This document shows positions 17,181 through 26,669 of a stretch of DNA of 64,000 bases, piece after piece. The stretch covers positions 1,116,001 through 1,180,000 of the forward strand of contig NZ_PSYW01000002.1 of the NCBI RefSeq assembly GCF_003383095.1, given 5' to 3'. The translations under genes were made by a program, and so were the position numbers. The first letter of the stretch is position 1, and each line of letters opens with the position of its first letter. Below the pieces are notes generated by a model that worked only from the letters and a program-made list of their open reading frames with translations, did no database searches and had not been told where the DNA came from. This stretch comes from Haloferax sp. Atlit-12N. Lineage in GTDB: Archaea > Halobacteriota > Halobacteria > Halobacteriales > Haloferacaceae.

Positions 17181-18626
17181 TTAGCCGGCGAGCCCCGGCC
17201 GAATCTCGTCCACGTCGGCGGGTGCCGGGCCGTTGACGATGACGACGCGGTCGCCGGTGCGGACGACACGGAAGGCGTCGTTGAATGAACCGTCCTCGAT
17301 GACGTAGATGCCGTCGTCACGCTGGGTGGCGTCGTGGGCGCTGAGGATGTTCAGGTAGGCGTCGTGGAACTCCTGTGCGTCGCCGTCGGTGTCCCACTCG
17401 GTCACCCAGACGTAGCCGTACTCGGTCTCCGCGCCGGCCTCGTTACGGTAGGGGAACAGGCGGTCGTTCGCCCAGCCGTTCGACGGCGCGGCGTCGTAGT
17501 TGTACGTGTCGTACTCCGAGGTCGTGTCGAGGATGGACTGGACGCGGACGGTCTCCGCGCCAGACGTGCGGGCCTGGTACCAGAACATCGAGAACATCGA
17601 CGCTTCGCCGACCGTGTCGGAGCCCTCGACGCCCTGACCGGGGAAGGTGGTCCAGCCGTTCGTCCCCTCGTCGGCGAAGGAGATGGGACGGGGCGACTCG
17701 TCGGTCACGTGGATGGTCTGTTCGGAGGACACCGGCGGGTTGCGCAGGGCGTCGTTGACGGCCTCCCAGCCGCCCTGTTCGTACAGGTCGTGGACGTAGA
17801 CCGGGCCGTCGGAGTACGGCTGGTAGATGGTGAGGAGGATGCCGAGATTCGGGCCGCCGCCGCCCGACCCGCCGCCGGAGCCGCCCGCGGCGGGCGTGAC
17901 GACGCAGTCCCACGTGCCGGCCGCGCACTGGTCGACGTACTGCTGTTCGACGTATCTGGCGTCGCCCTCGACGATGCCGTCGATGGCGAGGTCGCCGTCC
18001 TGCGTCTCGCCGCGGAAGCGGGCGTCGGTCAGGTCGAAGTGCTGGTCCTGCAGGGCGTGGACCAGTTCGTGGATGAGCGTGGTGTTGTCGATGGTCGGCT
18101 CGTCGGTCGAGCTGGTGACGATTTTAATCTCGTCGGCGGACGGCGAGTAGAAGCCGAGGACCGAACTGCCGGTCGTCTCGGAGATGGCGCTCGCGCTTCC
18201 GGTCGATTCACCGGTGATAAAGAGTGCCTCCCACACCTGGTCGTTCCAGCGGTTGAACTCGGAGTCTGCCGACCCCGAGTTGTTGGCGCTGTCGCGCCGG
18301 TAGTCTGCGCGGGAGATGACGTTCACGGGGACGCGCTCGTCGAACTCCAACTGCCGGAGGTGTTCGACGCGGGCCATCCCGCGGGCGACGTACGCATCCA
18401 TCTCGGAGTCGTTGAGGCCGTCGGACTGGTCGACGGCGATTGGCTCGTCGTACCAGTAGCCGTCCTCCCAGCCGAGCACGTCCTGGTCGGGGTCGGCGAA
18501 TCCTTCTCTGTCCGGGTCGGGCGTCGCGGGTTGCGCGTCGCCGCCCGGCGCGGCCGTGGGCGCGGCACAGCCGGCGAGAACCAAGAGTACGGCGGCGAAA
18601 ACGGCGCGGAGACCGGTCGTTCGCAT
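17181..18626 (-). CDS. Secreted lipoprotein with HExxH motif, second of a paralogous pair
   Basis: A 481-residue exported lipoprotein with lipobox LAGC (Cys20) and zinc-binding HELVH at residues 186-190 within LIHELVHALQDQHF. A conserved VEGDARYVEQQY follows about 25 residues later and may hold a third metal ligand. A glycine-rich stretch (AAGGSGGGSGGGG) interrupts the middle. It aligns with the protein encoded at 15181-16611 over its full length. The ATG at 18626 starts the signal peptide; the open frame to 19145 is antisense to the next gene. It is probably an extracellular metallopeptidase. Confidence 0.82.
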   Translation of the reverse strand: MRTTGLRAVFAAVLLVLAGCAAPTAAPGGDAQPATPDPDREGFADPDQDVLGWEDGYWYDEPIAVDQSDGLNDSEMDAYVARGMARVEHLRQLEFDERVPVNVISRADYRRDSANNSGSADSEFNRWNDQVWEALFITGESTGSASAISETTGSSVLGFYSPSADEIKIVTSSTDEPTIDNTTLIHELVHALQDQHFDLTDARFRGETQDGDLAIDGIVEGDARYVEQQYVDQCAAGTWDCVVTPAAGGSGGGSGGGGPNLGILLTIYQPYSDGPVYVHDLYEQGGWEAVNDALRNPPVSSEQTIHVTDESPRPISFADEGTNGWTTFPGQGVEGSDTVGEASMFSMFWYQARTSGAETVRVQSILDTTSEYDTYNYDAAPSNGWANDRLFPYRNEAGAETEYGYVWVTEWDTDGDAQEFHDAYLNILSAHDATQRDDGIYVIEDGSFNDAFRVVRTGDRVVIVNGPAPADVDEIRPGLAG

Positions 18627-18725
18627 ATCGTATCCTTGGGCTCCGAAGTGAAGTACCTTGTCGGGTTCGGGCCTCGAATCGAACCGGCGCGTACTGTTTT
18701 GGTCGTCCCGGCGCAACTCACGCAC

Positions 18726-19298
18726 ATGGCACTCGACCCGAACCGAACCGCGGTGGTCGTCGTGGACATGCAGAACGGCTTTTGCCACCCCGACGGGAGC
18801 CTGTTCGCGCCGGGGAGCGAATCCGCAATCGGCCCCGTCGCGGGCCTCGTCGACGCCGCCCGCGACGCCGGCGCACGCGTCGTCTATACCCGCGACGTGC
18901 ACCCGCCAGAGCAGTTCGACGGCAACCACTACTACGACGAGTTCGAGCGCTGGGGCGAACACGTCATCGAAGGGACGTGGGATGCCGACCTCCACGGCGA
19001 CCTCGACGTCCGCGACGAAGACCTCGTCGTCGAGAAGCACACCTACGACGCATTCTACCAGACGCAACTGGAGGGGTGGCTCGACAGCCACGGCGTGGAC
19101 GATCTGCTCATCTGCGGAACGCTGGCGAACGTCTGCGTCCTCCACACCGCCGGGAGCGCCGGACTACGCGACTACCGGCCGATTCTCGTCACCGACGCGC
19201 TCGGCTACATCGAAGCGGAACACAAGGAGTACGCCGTCGACCACGCCGACTGGCTGTTCGGCGAGACGGCGACGCTCGCGGACGTGACGTTCGAGTAG
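18726..19298 (+). CDS. Isochorismatase-fold hydrolase, probable nicotinamidase
   Basis: A 190-residue cysteine hydrolase. The catalytic triad is visible: Asp14 (VVVDMQNGF), Lys104 (VVEKHTYDAF) and Cys137 (GTLANVCV). Unlike plain isochorismatases it also has the nicotinamidase metal site, Asp57-x-His59 in TRDVHPP and a later histidine in GTWDADLH. It would therefore convert nicotinamide to nicotinate, feeding the nicotinate phosphoribosyltransferase at 13908-15065. The ATG at 18726 is the only sensible start. It is divergent from the lipoprotein at 17181. Another amidase activity is possible. Confidence 0.82.
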   Translation: MALDPNRTAVVVVDMQNGFCHPDGSLFAPGSESAIGPVAGLVDAARDAGARVVYTRDVHPPEQFDGNHYYDEFERWGEHVIEGTWDADLHGDLDVRDEDLVVEKHTYDAFYQTQLEGWLDSHGVDDLLICGTLANVCVLHTAGSAGLRDYRPILVTDALGYIEAEHKEYAVDHADWLFGETATLADVTFE

Positions 19299-19388
19299 GC
19301 CGGCGGTCCCGCCGGGCGCGAGCGGAGCCCTGACTCTGACTCCAACCCCGACTCCGACCCCGACGCGTGGAGCGCCTTCGGCCGCGTC

Positions 19389-19901
19389 TCACTCCCGAAA
19401 GAGCCGGTACGCGCCCTGTCCGGTGGCGACGGCGTCGTTCCAGTCGCTCGACGGCGACTGCCGGGCGGCCACGTCCGAGTCCTCTTCCGGGTCGGTGCTG
19501 ACGACGGTGATAGTGCTCACGCCGACTGACCCGCCGGCGCGGACGACCTCAGCGACCGCGGTCAGGTCGCCCGACGCCCGCCGCAGGTAGTTCACGTTGA
19601 GGTTGATGGTGGCGACGCCGCCGGCGAGCGGGTCGTCGAGCATCGTCCGGAGGGCGATGCCGCCCGCGGTGTCGATGAGCGTCGCCGCGATGCCGCCGTG
19701 GATGGTCGGCGGCGACACGGTGTTAGTGAGCTTTTCGTCGTACGGGATGGTCATCACGATGCGGCCGCGCTCGATGGCGTCGACGCGGGTGTTGAGCCAC
19801 GACAGGTAGCCGTGTTCGTCCTCGATGTGCCGCTGGACGATTGCCGCGGCCTCGGCGGGAAAGTCCTCGGTCATGTCACGAACGAGTGTGTCAAATGGCA
19901 T
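19389..19901 (-). CDS. PaaI-type hotdog-fold thioesterase
   Basis: A 170-residue (or 161-residue, if the ATG at 19874 is used) acyl-CoA thioesterase-like protein. The hotdog core is clear from the HGGIAATLIDTAGGIAL motif, in which the His-Gly-Gly and the Asp/Thr of the central helix form the active site of PaaI/YbgC-like enzymes. TINLNVNYLRRASGDLTA is the typical second strand. It hydrolyses acyl-CoA thioesters in the cytoplasm; the acyl group is unknown. The gene is divergent from the kinase gene at 19989. Confidence 0.85.
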   Translation of the reverse strand: MPFDTLVRDMTEDFPAEAAAIVQRHIEDEHGYLSWLNTRVDAIERGRIVMTIPYDEKLTNTVSPPTIHGGIAATLIDTAGGIALRTMLDDPLAGGVATINLNVNYLRRASGDLTAVAEVVRAGGSVGVSTITVVSTDPEEDSDVAARQSPSSDWNDAVATGQGAYRLFRE

Positions 19902-19988
19902 GTAACCGACGGTCGGAGGCGGTCTCGTCGGACACCCGTCAGGTCGGTATCACGTGAGATATATACAGTTTCCCGGACTGATACCGGT

Positions 19989-22580
19989 ATGAGCGATTCC
20001 CGCGTCGTGCTCGTCGACGAGTGCCCAGACGCCCTCGTCGAGGCTGTCGAGCGACGCGGCTTCACGACCGAGTCGTGTGCGGGGCCGGACGCGGTGTTCG
20101 ACGCCCTCGACGACGGGGTCGGCGGCGTCGTCCTCTGCGGCGACGTCGACACCGAGTTCGTCTCCCGCATCCGCGACCGAGTCGGCGTCGTCCCGGTCTT
20201 CTTTCTCGTCACCCACGGAACCGCGAGCGCCGGCGGGTCGGCCCACGGGAGCGGGGCCATCGTCATCGGTCTGCCAAGGACGAAGAAGGCGACCGCCGCA
20301 GTCGCCGCGCGAATCGAGCGCACCATCGAGTTCTCCCGGTGGGCGTCGAGCGGCCGGGACTCGGACTCACTGTACCGGACCGTCGTCGAGCAGAGCCACG
20401 ACGCCATCTTCATCGCGCAGGACGGCGACTTCCGCTTTTGGAACCGCCGGCTGACCGAACTCACCGGCCGAAGCGACGACGAACTCGCCGAGACCGCGCT
20501 TCTCGACGTCATCCACCCCGACGACCGGGAGAAAGTCAGCCGCATCTCCGAGACGCGGCGGCGGGGCGGCGACGCGCCGGTGAGCTACGAGGTCCGCCTC
20601 GTCGACGCCGACGGCGGCGTCCGCGAGTGCGCGGCGAACGTCAAGGACATCGAGTATCACGGCTCCTACGGCGTCCTCGTCTCGATGCGCGACGTGACCG
20701 AACAGCGCGCCACGGAGGCGCAGTTCCGCGGCCTCGTGGAGTTGGCGCGCGACCTCGTGACCCTCGTCGGGACCGACGGGCGAATCAAGTACCAGAGCCC
20801 CTCCGTCACCGACGTGCTCGGGTTCGAGCCCGGCGAACTGGCCGGCAGGCGCGTCGCCGACCTGATTCACCCCGACGACTGGGAGCGCGTCGAGGCCGTC
20901 TTCGACCACGCGCTCCAGACGGGGGCCGACGGGACCGAAGCCGTTCGGTACCGCCACCGGAACGCCGAGGGGTCGTGGACGTGGATCGAATCCATCGGAA
21001 GCAACCAGGCGGACACCTCGGTCGGCGGGTTCGTCGTCACCTCGCGGAACGTAACCGAGCAGCGGAGCTACGAACAGCGGCTCAAGCGGTACGAGACCAT
21101 CGTCGAGAGCATCGGACAGGGCGCGTACGTGGTCGATGAGGCGGGTGTGGTCCAGTTCATCAACGAGGCCGCGCTGTCGCGGACGAGCATCCCCATGTCG
21201 GCGTTCGTCGGCCGACACACCTCCGCGCTCCGCGACGCCGGCTATCTCGCCGCCGAATACTACGAGCGCGTTGAGGCCGCCCTCGACGCCATTCTCGACG
21301 GCGAGAGCACCCGCGAGCGGTTCGAAATCGAGCTGTCGCTCCCCGAGAAGAGCTACGTGGTCGAGTTCACCGTCTCGCCCATCGTCGGCGACGACGGCGA
21401 GGTCGTGGGCGCGGTCGGCATCTCGACGGACGTCACGGCCCGAAAGCGGTACGAACAGCGGCTCAATGCGCTCCACGCCTCGACTCGGCGGCTGACTGGG
21501 ACGACGAGTCGCGAGGAGGTCGCCGAAATCGTCTGCGAGGCCGCCACGGAGGTCCTCGACTACGCGATTAGCGGCGTCCTCCTGTACGACGAGTCGCTGG
21601 ACGCGCTCGTCCCGACGGCGTTCACGGACGAGGCGTGGGCGGTGTTCGGCGACGTGCCGCCGATTCCGCGGGGGGAGGGTCTGACGTGGGAGGTGTTCGA
21701 GCGTGGCGAGCACAACCTCTACCGAGACGTGGACTCGAACCCACGGCGATTCGTCCTCGACGCCGGGGTCAAAGAGGAGCTCATCGTCCCGATTCCCGAC
21801 CACGGCGTGTTCTTCGTCGCTTCTCTCGACGATGACTCGCTGGCCGACCAGCGCATCGCGCTGGCGAAGGTGCTGGCCGCCAACACCCGCGCGGTCTTGG
21901 ACCGGGTCGAGCGCGAACAGCAGCTACGTCGGCGCGAGCGCGAACTCGCCAGCCAGAACGAGCAGCTCGAATCGTTCGCGTCGGTCGTCTCCCACGACCT
22001 CAAGAACCCGCTGAACGCGGCGATGGGCTACCTCGAACTCGCCCGCGAGCGATACGACGACGACGAACTGGACCGGGTTGCGGCCGCCCACGACCGCATG
22101 GCGGACATCGTCGAGGACGTGCTGGCGCTCGCGCGAAACGGCCAGACGGTCGACGAGGCCGAACGGCTGTCGCTCGGGTCCGTCGCCGAGGCGGCGTGGA
22201 CGACCGCCGCGAGCAACGCGCCGGAAGCGACGCTCGTCGTCGACGGCGACGTCGCGGTCGACGCCCACCGAGGGCGGCTCAGACAGCTCCTCGAGAACCT
22301 CTTTTCGAACGCCATCCGCCACGGCGGCGACGACGTGACCGTCGGGGTCGGCCCCCTCGACGACCGCGCCGGGTTCTACGTCGAAGACGACGGTCCGGGG
22401 ATTCCGCCGGACGACCGCCCCCGCATCTTCGAGGCGGGCTACACCACGAGCTCCGAGGGGACCGGCTTCGGGCTCAGCGTCGTCATGAGCGTCGTGAACG
22501 CCCACGGCTGGAGCGTCTGGTTCGTCGAGAGCGACGACGGCGGCGCGCGGTTCGAAATCACGACCGAGAGCAACCGCTGA
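19989..22580 (+). CDS. Soluble PAS-PAS-PAS-GAF sensor histidine kinase
   Basis: An 863-residue cytoplasmic sensor kinase. Residues 1-118 are a receiver-like domain lacking an obvious phosphoacceptor. Three PAS domains follow (about 125-240, 241-360, 361-485), then GAF (about 495-645), HisKA with the acceptor in VVSHDLKNPLNAAMGY, and HATPase_c with NLFSNAIRHGG, DDGPGIP and GTGFGLSVV. The motifs are intact. An AGATATATAC box at 19959-19968 lies about 25 bases before the ATG, indicating a short-leader or leaderless message. The input signal is unknown. The architecture resembles the other kinase here (4651-6762) but adds GAF. Confidence 0.92.
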   Translation: MSDSRVVLVDECPDALVEAVERRGFTTESCAGPDAVFDALDDGVGGVVLCGDVDTEFVSRIRDRVGVVPVFFLVTHGTASAGGSAHGSGAIVIGLPRTKKATAAVAARIERTIEFSRWASSGRDSDSLYRTVVEQSHDAIFIAQDGDFRFWNRRLTELTGRSDDELAETALLDVIHPDDREKVSRISETRRRGGDAPVSYEVRLVDADGGVRECAANVKDIEYHGSYGVLVSMRDVTEQRATEAQFRGLVELARDLVTLVGTDGRIKYQSPSVTDVLGFEPGELAGRRVADLIHPDDWERVEAVFDHALQTGADGTEAVRYRHRNAEGSWTWIESIGSNQADTSVGGFVVTSRNVTEQRSYEQRLKRYETIVESIGQGAYVVDEAGVVQFINEAALSRTSIPMSAFVGRHTSALRDAGYLAAEYYERVEAALDAILDGESTRERFEIELSLPEKSYVVEFTVSPIVGDDGEVVGAVGISTDVTARKRYEQRLNALHASTRRLTGTTSREEVAEIVCEAATEVLDYAISGVLLYDESLDALVPTAFTDEAWAVFGDVPPIPRGEGLTWEVFERGEHNLYRDVDSNPRRFVLDAGVKEELIVPIPDHGVFFVASLDDDSLADQRIALAKVLAANTRAVLDRVEREQQLRRRERELASQNEQLESFASVVSHDLKNPLNAAMGYLELARERYDDDELDRVAAAHDRMADIVEDVLALARNGQTVDEAERLSLGSVAEAAWTTAASNAPEATLVVDGDVAVDAHRGRLRQLLENLFSNAIRHGGDDVTVGVGPLDDRAGFYVEDDGPGIPPDDRPRIFEAGYTTSSEGTGFGLSVVMSVVNAHGWSVWFVESDDGGARFEITTESNR

Positions 22581-22662
22581 CGGCCTCGGAAGCGACCGCT
22601 GACGGGACGGGAGTGTCGCCGCCGGCGGCAACACTAATTGCGGGTCGTCCGAACGGAGCGCC

Positions 22663-23790
22663 ATGGAGACACCAGACGAGACGACCGTCCGCGCGGCCGA
22701 CTCGTGCCGGGAGTCGCTCCCCGAGCGCGTCGACGGCGGGCGGGTGCTGTTCGGGTTCGACGGCTACATCGACCGCGTTCGGGAGTTCGTCTCCGAGCGG
22801 CAGTCGGCCGACGCCTACGAGCGAGTACCGACGCTCGAAGCGTTCGCCGACCGCGTGAACGACTCGGTCGAAGCGGAGAGTTCGCTCACCTTCGAGTGGA
22901 TTCAAGACGGCGTCCGAACCGGTGGACACGTGAGCCACCTCGCGCGCGCCTTCGACCGAATGGGGTTCGAGCCCGGAGTCGTCGGCTGTCTCGGCGACCC
23001 GGTCGAAGAGCCGTTCGTCGAGGAGTTCGGCCACCTCCCGCTGGAGACCCTCGGGTCGCCGGGCTACACCGACGCCGTCGAGTTCGACGACGGGAAGCTG
23101 ATGCTCACCGAAATCGGCGCGCTGATGACGCTCGACTGGGCCGGAATCGAGTCGCGCGTCGGCCTCGACCGACTGGCCGAACTGGTCGACGGGACCGAAC
23201 TCGTCGGGATGGGCTACTGGTCGGAGATGCCCGAGCTACCGGACGTGGCGCGCGGCCTCCGCGAGGAGTTGTGGCCGACGCTGTCTGACCCGCCGGAGAC
23301 GCTGCTTTTGGACCCCGGCGACCTCAGAAAGCGGGAGCCGGAGGTGGTCGCCGCGGGCGTCGAACAGGTGTCCGCGCTGGACGACGCGGTTCGCGTCGTC
23401 GCGTCGGCGAACCGCTACGAGACGCGCTATCTCGCGCGGTTGGCGGGCGTCGAGAGCGACGACTTCGGCCGCGAGTCGCAGGCGGCGTTCGACCACCTCG
23501 GCGTCAGCCGGTTCGCGGGCCACGGCATCGAGGAGGCCCATCTCATCGATGACGAGGGGGCCGCGGCCGTCGGCGTCCCCCGGACGGACGACCCGGTGTT
23601 GACGACGAGTTCCGGCGACCACTTCAACGCCGGCCTCGCGCTCGCGCACGTCCTCGACCTCGGCCGCGCGGAGTCGCTCGTCGTCGGCAACGCCGTCGCG
23701 GGCCACTTCGTCCGAAACGGGTCGCCGCCGACGTACGACGAGGTCCGGACGTTCGCCTCGGAGTACCTCGATTACTTCGACGCCGCTTAA
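22663..23790 (+). CDS. PfkB-type (ribokinase-fold) sugar kinase-like protein
   Basis: A 375-residue protein of the PfkB/ribokinase superfamily. The start (VLFGFDGYIDRVREF) and the middle (TGGHVSHLARAFDRMG, about 87-102) match the substrate-binding Gly-Gly region. The C-terminal TSSGDHFNAGLALAH is the family's catalytic GAGD-type signature with the base Asp. Members phosphorylate sugars or nucleosides; here the substrate is not evident. It follows the kinase gene by 82 bases but is functionally unrelated. The N-terminal extension of about 25 residues is unusual for short PfkB proteins. Confidence 0.78.
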   Translation: METPDETTVRAADSCRESLPERVDGGRVLFGFDGYIDRVREFVSERQSADAYERVPTLEAFADRVNDSVEAESSLTFEWIQDGVRTGGHVSHLARAFDRMGFEPGVVGCLGDPVEEPFVEEFGHLPLETLGSPGYTDAVEFDDGKLMLTEIGALMTLDWAGIESRVGLDRLAELVDGTELVGMGYWSEMPELPDVARGLREELWPTLSDPPETLLLDPGDLRKREPEVVAAGVEQVSALDDAVRVVASANRYETRYLARLAGVESDDFGRESQAAFDHLGVSRFAGHGIEEAHLIDDEGAAAVGVPRTDDPVLTTSSGDHFNAGLALAHVLDLGRAESLVVGNAVAGHFVRNGSPPTYDEVRTFASEYLDYFDAA

Positions 23791-23843
23791 ATACTGATTG
23801 TCCACACAAGGGTCAGATATATTACTAGAATCGGCGTATCGAT

Positions 23844-23975
23844 ATGCGTCGGTGGCACCCCCCACGCGGGCGCACCGCCGGAGAGACCACAGGTCGCCTC
23901 CATCGCGGTTCACTATCGACACCACCGTGGCAATCCGCGCCCGATTGCCACATCCCCACCACGGTCCCGTTCTGA
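23844..23975 (+). CDS. Possible leaderless 43-residue ORF
   Basis: A short ORF that begins about 27 bases after a good TATA-like AGATATATTA (23812-23821), the spacing of a leaderless archaeal transcript. The predicted peptide is basic and proline-rich with two His and one Cys, unlike neighbouring acidic proteins. The strand may therefore instead carry a small non-coding RNA. Only the promoter-to-ATG spacing supports it. Confidence 0.25.
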   Translation: MRRWHPPRGRTAGETTGRLHRGSLSTPPWQSAPDCHIPTTVPF

Positions 23976-23990
23976 CGCGTCGTCGGCTCT

Positions 23991-24683
23991 TCACTCGGAC
24001 CGCGAGTCGCGGCCGATGTCGTCGATATCGTCTATCGCCGAGCCCACGAGGTGCCGGAGTGCTCGCCGAAGTCGCTGCGAGAGCGCCTGTTCGGTGATGC
24101 CCAACCGGCTCGCGATGTCGTCGAGGCCGGTCTCTTTCGGCGTCTCGAAATAGCCCCGTTCGAAGGCGAGCCGAAGCGCCGTCAGTTGCTTCTCCGAGAG
24201 GGCGGTGTCCGGGGGGTGACGCTCGTCGAGGCGGGCGGGCTCGACGCGGCGCACGTCGATGTCGATGTCGCGGGAGAGACACGCGTCGTGGAACCGGGTG
24301 GTCAGCTCGTTCGACGGGAAGTACACCGACAGCGACCAGCCGTATCTCGTGCCGACCATCCGGCGGACGATGCCGTCGCACTCGCGAATCGCCGAGATGA
24401 TATCACCGTCGCGGGTCGCCCACTCGCAGCGGTAGAGCCGTCCCTCGGGACCGTCGGAAACCGGCTCGAAGTGCTCGATGCTCGCGTGGTCGTCGAGGAA
24501 GTCGTCGAGCGTCTCGCGGTCTTTCCCGCGGGCGACGAAGTACGGAACGGGCTTGCCGGACACGGGAATGCCGCCGACGAACGTGAGTTCGAATTTGGGG
24601 TCTTCGAGCGTCGCGTCGGAGGACACGCTGGCCAGCGGGTGGCCGAGTTCGACCTCGTACCCGGTGTCGCGGTCGTCGGTCAT
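23991..24683 (-). CDS. Bacterio-opsin-activator-type HTH regulator
   Basis: A 230-residue haloarchaeal transcription regulator. The N-terminal two thirds resemble the bacterioopsin transcriptional activator (BAT)/GAF-PAS-associated sensor domain. The C-terminus (about 165-225) is the HTH_10 DNA-binding domain, seen in LSEKQLTALRLAFERGYFE and the recognition part LGITEQALSQRLRRAL. Such proteins activate or repress metabolic and stress genes in response to undefined signals. The ATG at 24683 removes a spurious upstream extension into the intergenic region. Confidence 0.88.
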   Translation of the reverse strand: MTDDRDTGYEVELGHPLASVSSDATLEDPKFELTFVGGIPVSGKPVPYFVARGKDRETLDDFLDDHASIEHFEPVSDGPEGRLYRCEWATRDGDIISAIRECDGIVRRMVGTRYGWSLSVYFPSNELTTRFHDACLSRDIDIDVRRVEPARLDERHPPDTALSEKQLTALRLAFERGYFETPKETGLDDIASRLGITEQALSQRLRRALRHLVGSAIDDIDDIGRDSRSE

Positions 24684-24902
24684 CGCGGCGCGGGGACGGC
24701 GGCGTCGAAGACCGAAACGACGGCACACGTTCGTATGTCGAGTCTCACAAACGGAGAAAAATACGGGTGAACGAAGGATATTTTTTGCGGAGACTCGCCC
24801 TTTCATAGTAAAGGAGTTTAAGAACTGACCCTCAATATGGCGGACCCGTTCAGTCGCCACCGACCGACCCATTCGTGTCAGTTATAAATCATCTCTGCGG
24901 AA
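24684..24902. promoter_or_regulatory. Promoter region of the BAT-type regulator
   Basis: A 219-bp gene-free stretch with several AT-rich blocks (24755-24800 and 24884-24892). It probably contains the regulator's promoter and the 3' region of the M23-like gene. No structured RNA or repeat was recognised in it. Confidence 0.3.
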
Positions 24903-25814
24903 TCAGTCGAGTCTAATGGGGTCGGAACTGGGGCGAATCGCGACCGATACCTCGTCGCCGACGGCGAGGTCGTGGCCGGGGCAGACGATTTTGGTCCCGA
25001 AATCGACGCGGGACGCGAATAGTGACAATCCGGTTACTTTCTCTCCGTCGGCGAGCACGTCGAAGCCGGCCCACGGAACGTCCCGACTGGCGGTCCGACC
25101 GACCCGCTCGCCGAGGAGCGACAACGACTGCCCGTCTCCGACGGGCGAGAGCGTGCCCCCGAACCCGTAGTGGGCGAGGCCGCCGTCGAGAACGACCCCC
25201 TCGTCACTCGCGAGGCCGACGAACTCGTCGGGGCCAACCCCCGCGTCGGCGCGGGCCGGCGCGTCGAGGACGACGAACGTCTCCGCCGTCTCGACGACGG
25301 TTCCCGTCCCGTCCCAGTCGAGCGGCGAGACGGTCACGTCGGGCGAAACTGGGAGCGACCCCCGGGCGCGGTGCTGATTCGCGTCCGCAGGGCGAAAGCC
25401 GAGGTGGACGTGATTTGCGACCCACGGGGCGAAGAACCCGGAGCGGACGAGTCGTCCCAGCGAGTCGCCGACGGCGACTTCATCGCCCGCGTCGACCCCG
25501 GGGTCGACGTGGAGGATGCGCGCGACCAGTCCTTCGCGCGGGTCGTCGTCGGCGTCGCCGAGCCAGTCCAGTCCGGTGGTGTCGGCGTCGACATCGACGA
25601 GGATGAGGTACTCGTCGTCGTGGGCGTAGGGCTTGTCCGGTGCGCGGACAGTCCGCGTCTCGCGGACGGCCCCCGCGACGGGCGAGCGGGCCACCGGGTC
25701 GTCGTCGGCGACGTAGAGGTCGATTGCACAGCCGCTGTCGTGGGCGGGATACGGCGAGTTGTAGAGCGAGAAGCGCTCGAAGCGCGAAAGCATCGACCGC
25801 GGCAGTCGCAGCAT
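24903..25814 (-). CDS. M23-like (lysostaphin-fold) peptidase-related protein
   Basis: A 303-residue soluble protein with the two metal motifs of the M23/LytM fold. The first is His-x(7)-Asp in AHDSGCAIDLYV (about residues 24-35). The second is HVHLGF in ANHVHLGFR (about 135-143). Between them are short beta strands and an RILHVDPGVDAGDEV segment like the family's HL...V.vGd..V core. Its N-terminus contains no signal peptide, so it would act in the cytoplasm. Archaea lack peptidoglycan, so another substrate or a purely structural role is likely. It is divergent from the lipoate ligase-like gene. Confidence 0.65.
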   Translation of the reverse strand: MLRLPRSMLSRFERFSLYNSPYPAHDSGCAIDLYVADDDPVARSPVAGAVRETRTVRAPDKPYAHDDEYLILVDVDADTTGLDWLGDADDDPREGLVARILHVDPGVDAGDEVAVGDSLGRLVRSGFFAPWVANHVHLGFRPADANQHRARGSLPVSPDVTVSPLDWDGTGTVVETAETFVVLDAPARADAGVGPDEFVGLASDEGVVLDGGLAHYGFGGTLSPVGDGQSLSLLGERVGRTASRDVPWAGFDVLADGEKVTGLSLFASRVDFGTKIVCPGHDLAVGDEVSVAIRPSSDPIRLD

Positions 25815-25868
25815 GGTCGTCGGGACGGGACGGGTGCGCTTAGGTACGTCGGGGTGGTTCTCTCGGGC

Positions 25869-26555
25869 ATGCGCGTCATCCGCGGCCGCGGGCCCGACCG
25901 AGACGCAGACCGAGCGGTCACCGCGGCCATGCTCCGCGAGGCGGGCGAGACGGGCGAACCGGCCGTCCGAGCGTGGACGCCGCACCGACAACTCGCGTTC
26001 GGCAGGCGCGACACCCACGCCCCGCGGTACGACGAGGCCGTCGCCGCCGCCGAGGAACGCGGGTTCCCGGCCGTCGAACGCTCCGTCGGCGGCCGCGCGG
26101 TGGCCTACACGGGAACCACCGTCGCGTTTGCCCACGCGCTCCCGCTCGACGACGCCCGGACCGGACTCGACGCGCGGTACGAGGCCGGAACGACCGCCGT
26201 CGTCCGCGCCCTCCGAACACTCGGCGTCCCCGCACGCCGAGGCGAGCCTCCGCAATCGTACTGTCCCGGCGACCACTCGGTCCAAGCGGGCGGGAAGCTC
26301 TGTGGCATCGCCCAGCGGGTCCGCAAGGAGAGCGCACTCGTCTCCGGCGTGGTCGTCGTCGCCGACCGCGACGAGATAGCCGACGTGCTCGCGCCCGTCT
26401 ACGAGGCCATCGAGGTCCCCTTCGACCCGGATTCGGTGGGCAGCGTCGCCGACGCCGGGGGGCCGGCGAGTCCGGACGCGGTCTGCGACACCCTCGAAGC
26501 CGTCTTCGTCGGCGACGCGGACACCCGAGTCGAAGACGCGGCGGCCCTCGCGTGA
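25869..26555 (+). CDS. Lipoate-protein ligase A-family protein
   Basis: A 228-residue protein of the biotin/lipoate A/B ligase fold. Recognisable elements are TPHRQLAFGRRDTH and RGFPAVERSVGGRAVAYTGTTVAFA (the family RRxxGGgAV-h motif, about residues 62-86), with KLCGIAQRV supplying the catalytic-type lysine region. It would adenylate and transfer lipoate or octanoate to E2/GcvH domains in the cytoplasm. The C-terminal accessory domain of classic LplA is absent, as is common in archaea, where the ligase is often split. The alternative function as a related acyl transferase cannot be excluded. Confidence 0.8.
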   Translation: MRVIRGRGPDRDADRAVTAAMLREAGETGEPAVRAWTPHRQLAFGRRDTHAPRYDEAVAAAEERGFPAVERSVGGRAVAYTGTTVAFAHALPLDDARTGLDARYEAGTTAVVRALRTLGVPARRGEPPQSYCPGDHSVQAGGKLCGIAQRVRKESALVSGVVVVADRDEIADVLAPVYEAIEVPFDPDSVGSVADAGGPASPDAVCDTLEAVFVGDADTRVEDAAALA

Positions 26556-26669
26556 GCGACGCGGGGCGTGTCCAGCGGTGGGAGAATACGATGGGTCGAA
26601 GCCACGTTCCGAACCGCCGCCACTACCCGAACCGCCGGACTTAGCACCCGGCGCATCGCACCCCCTCGT

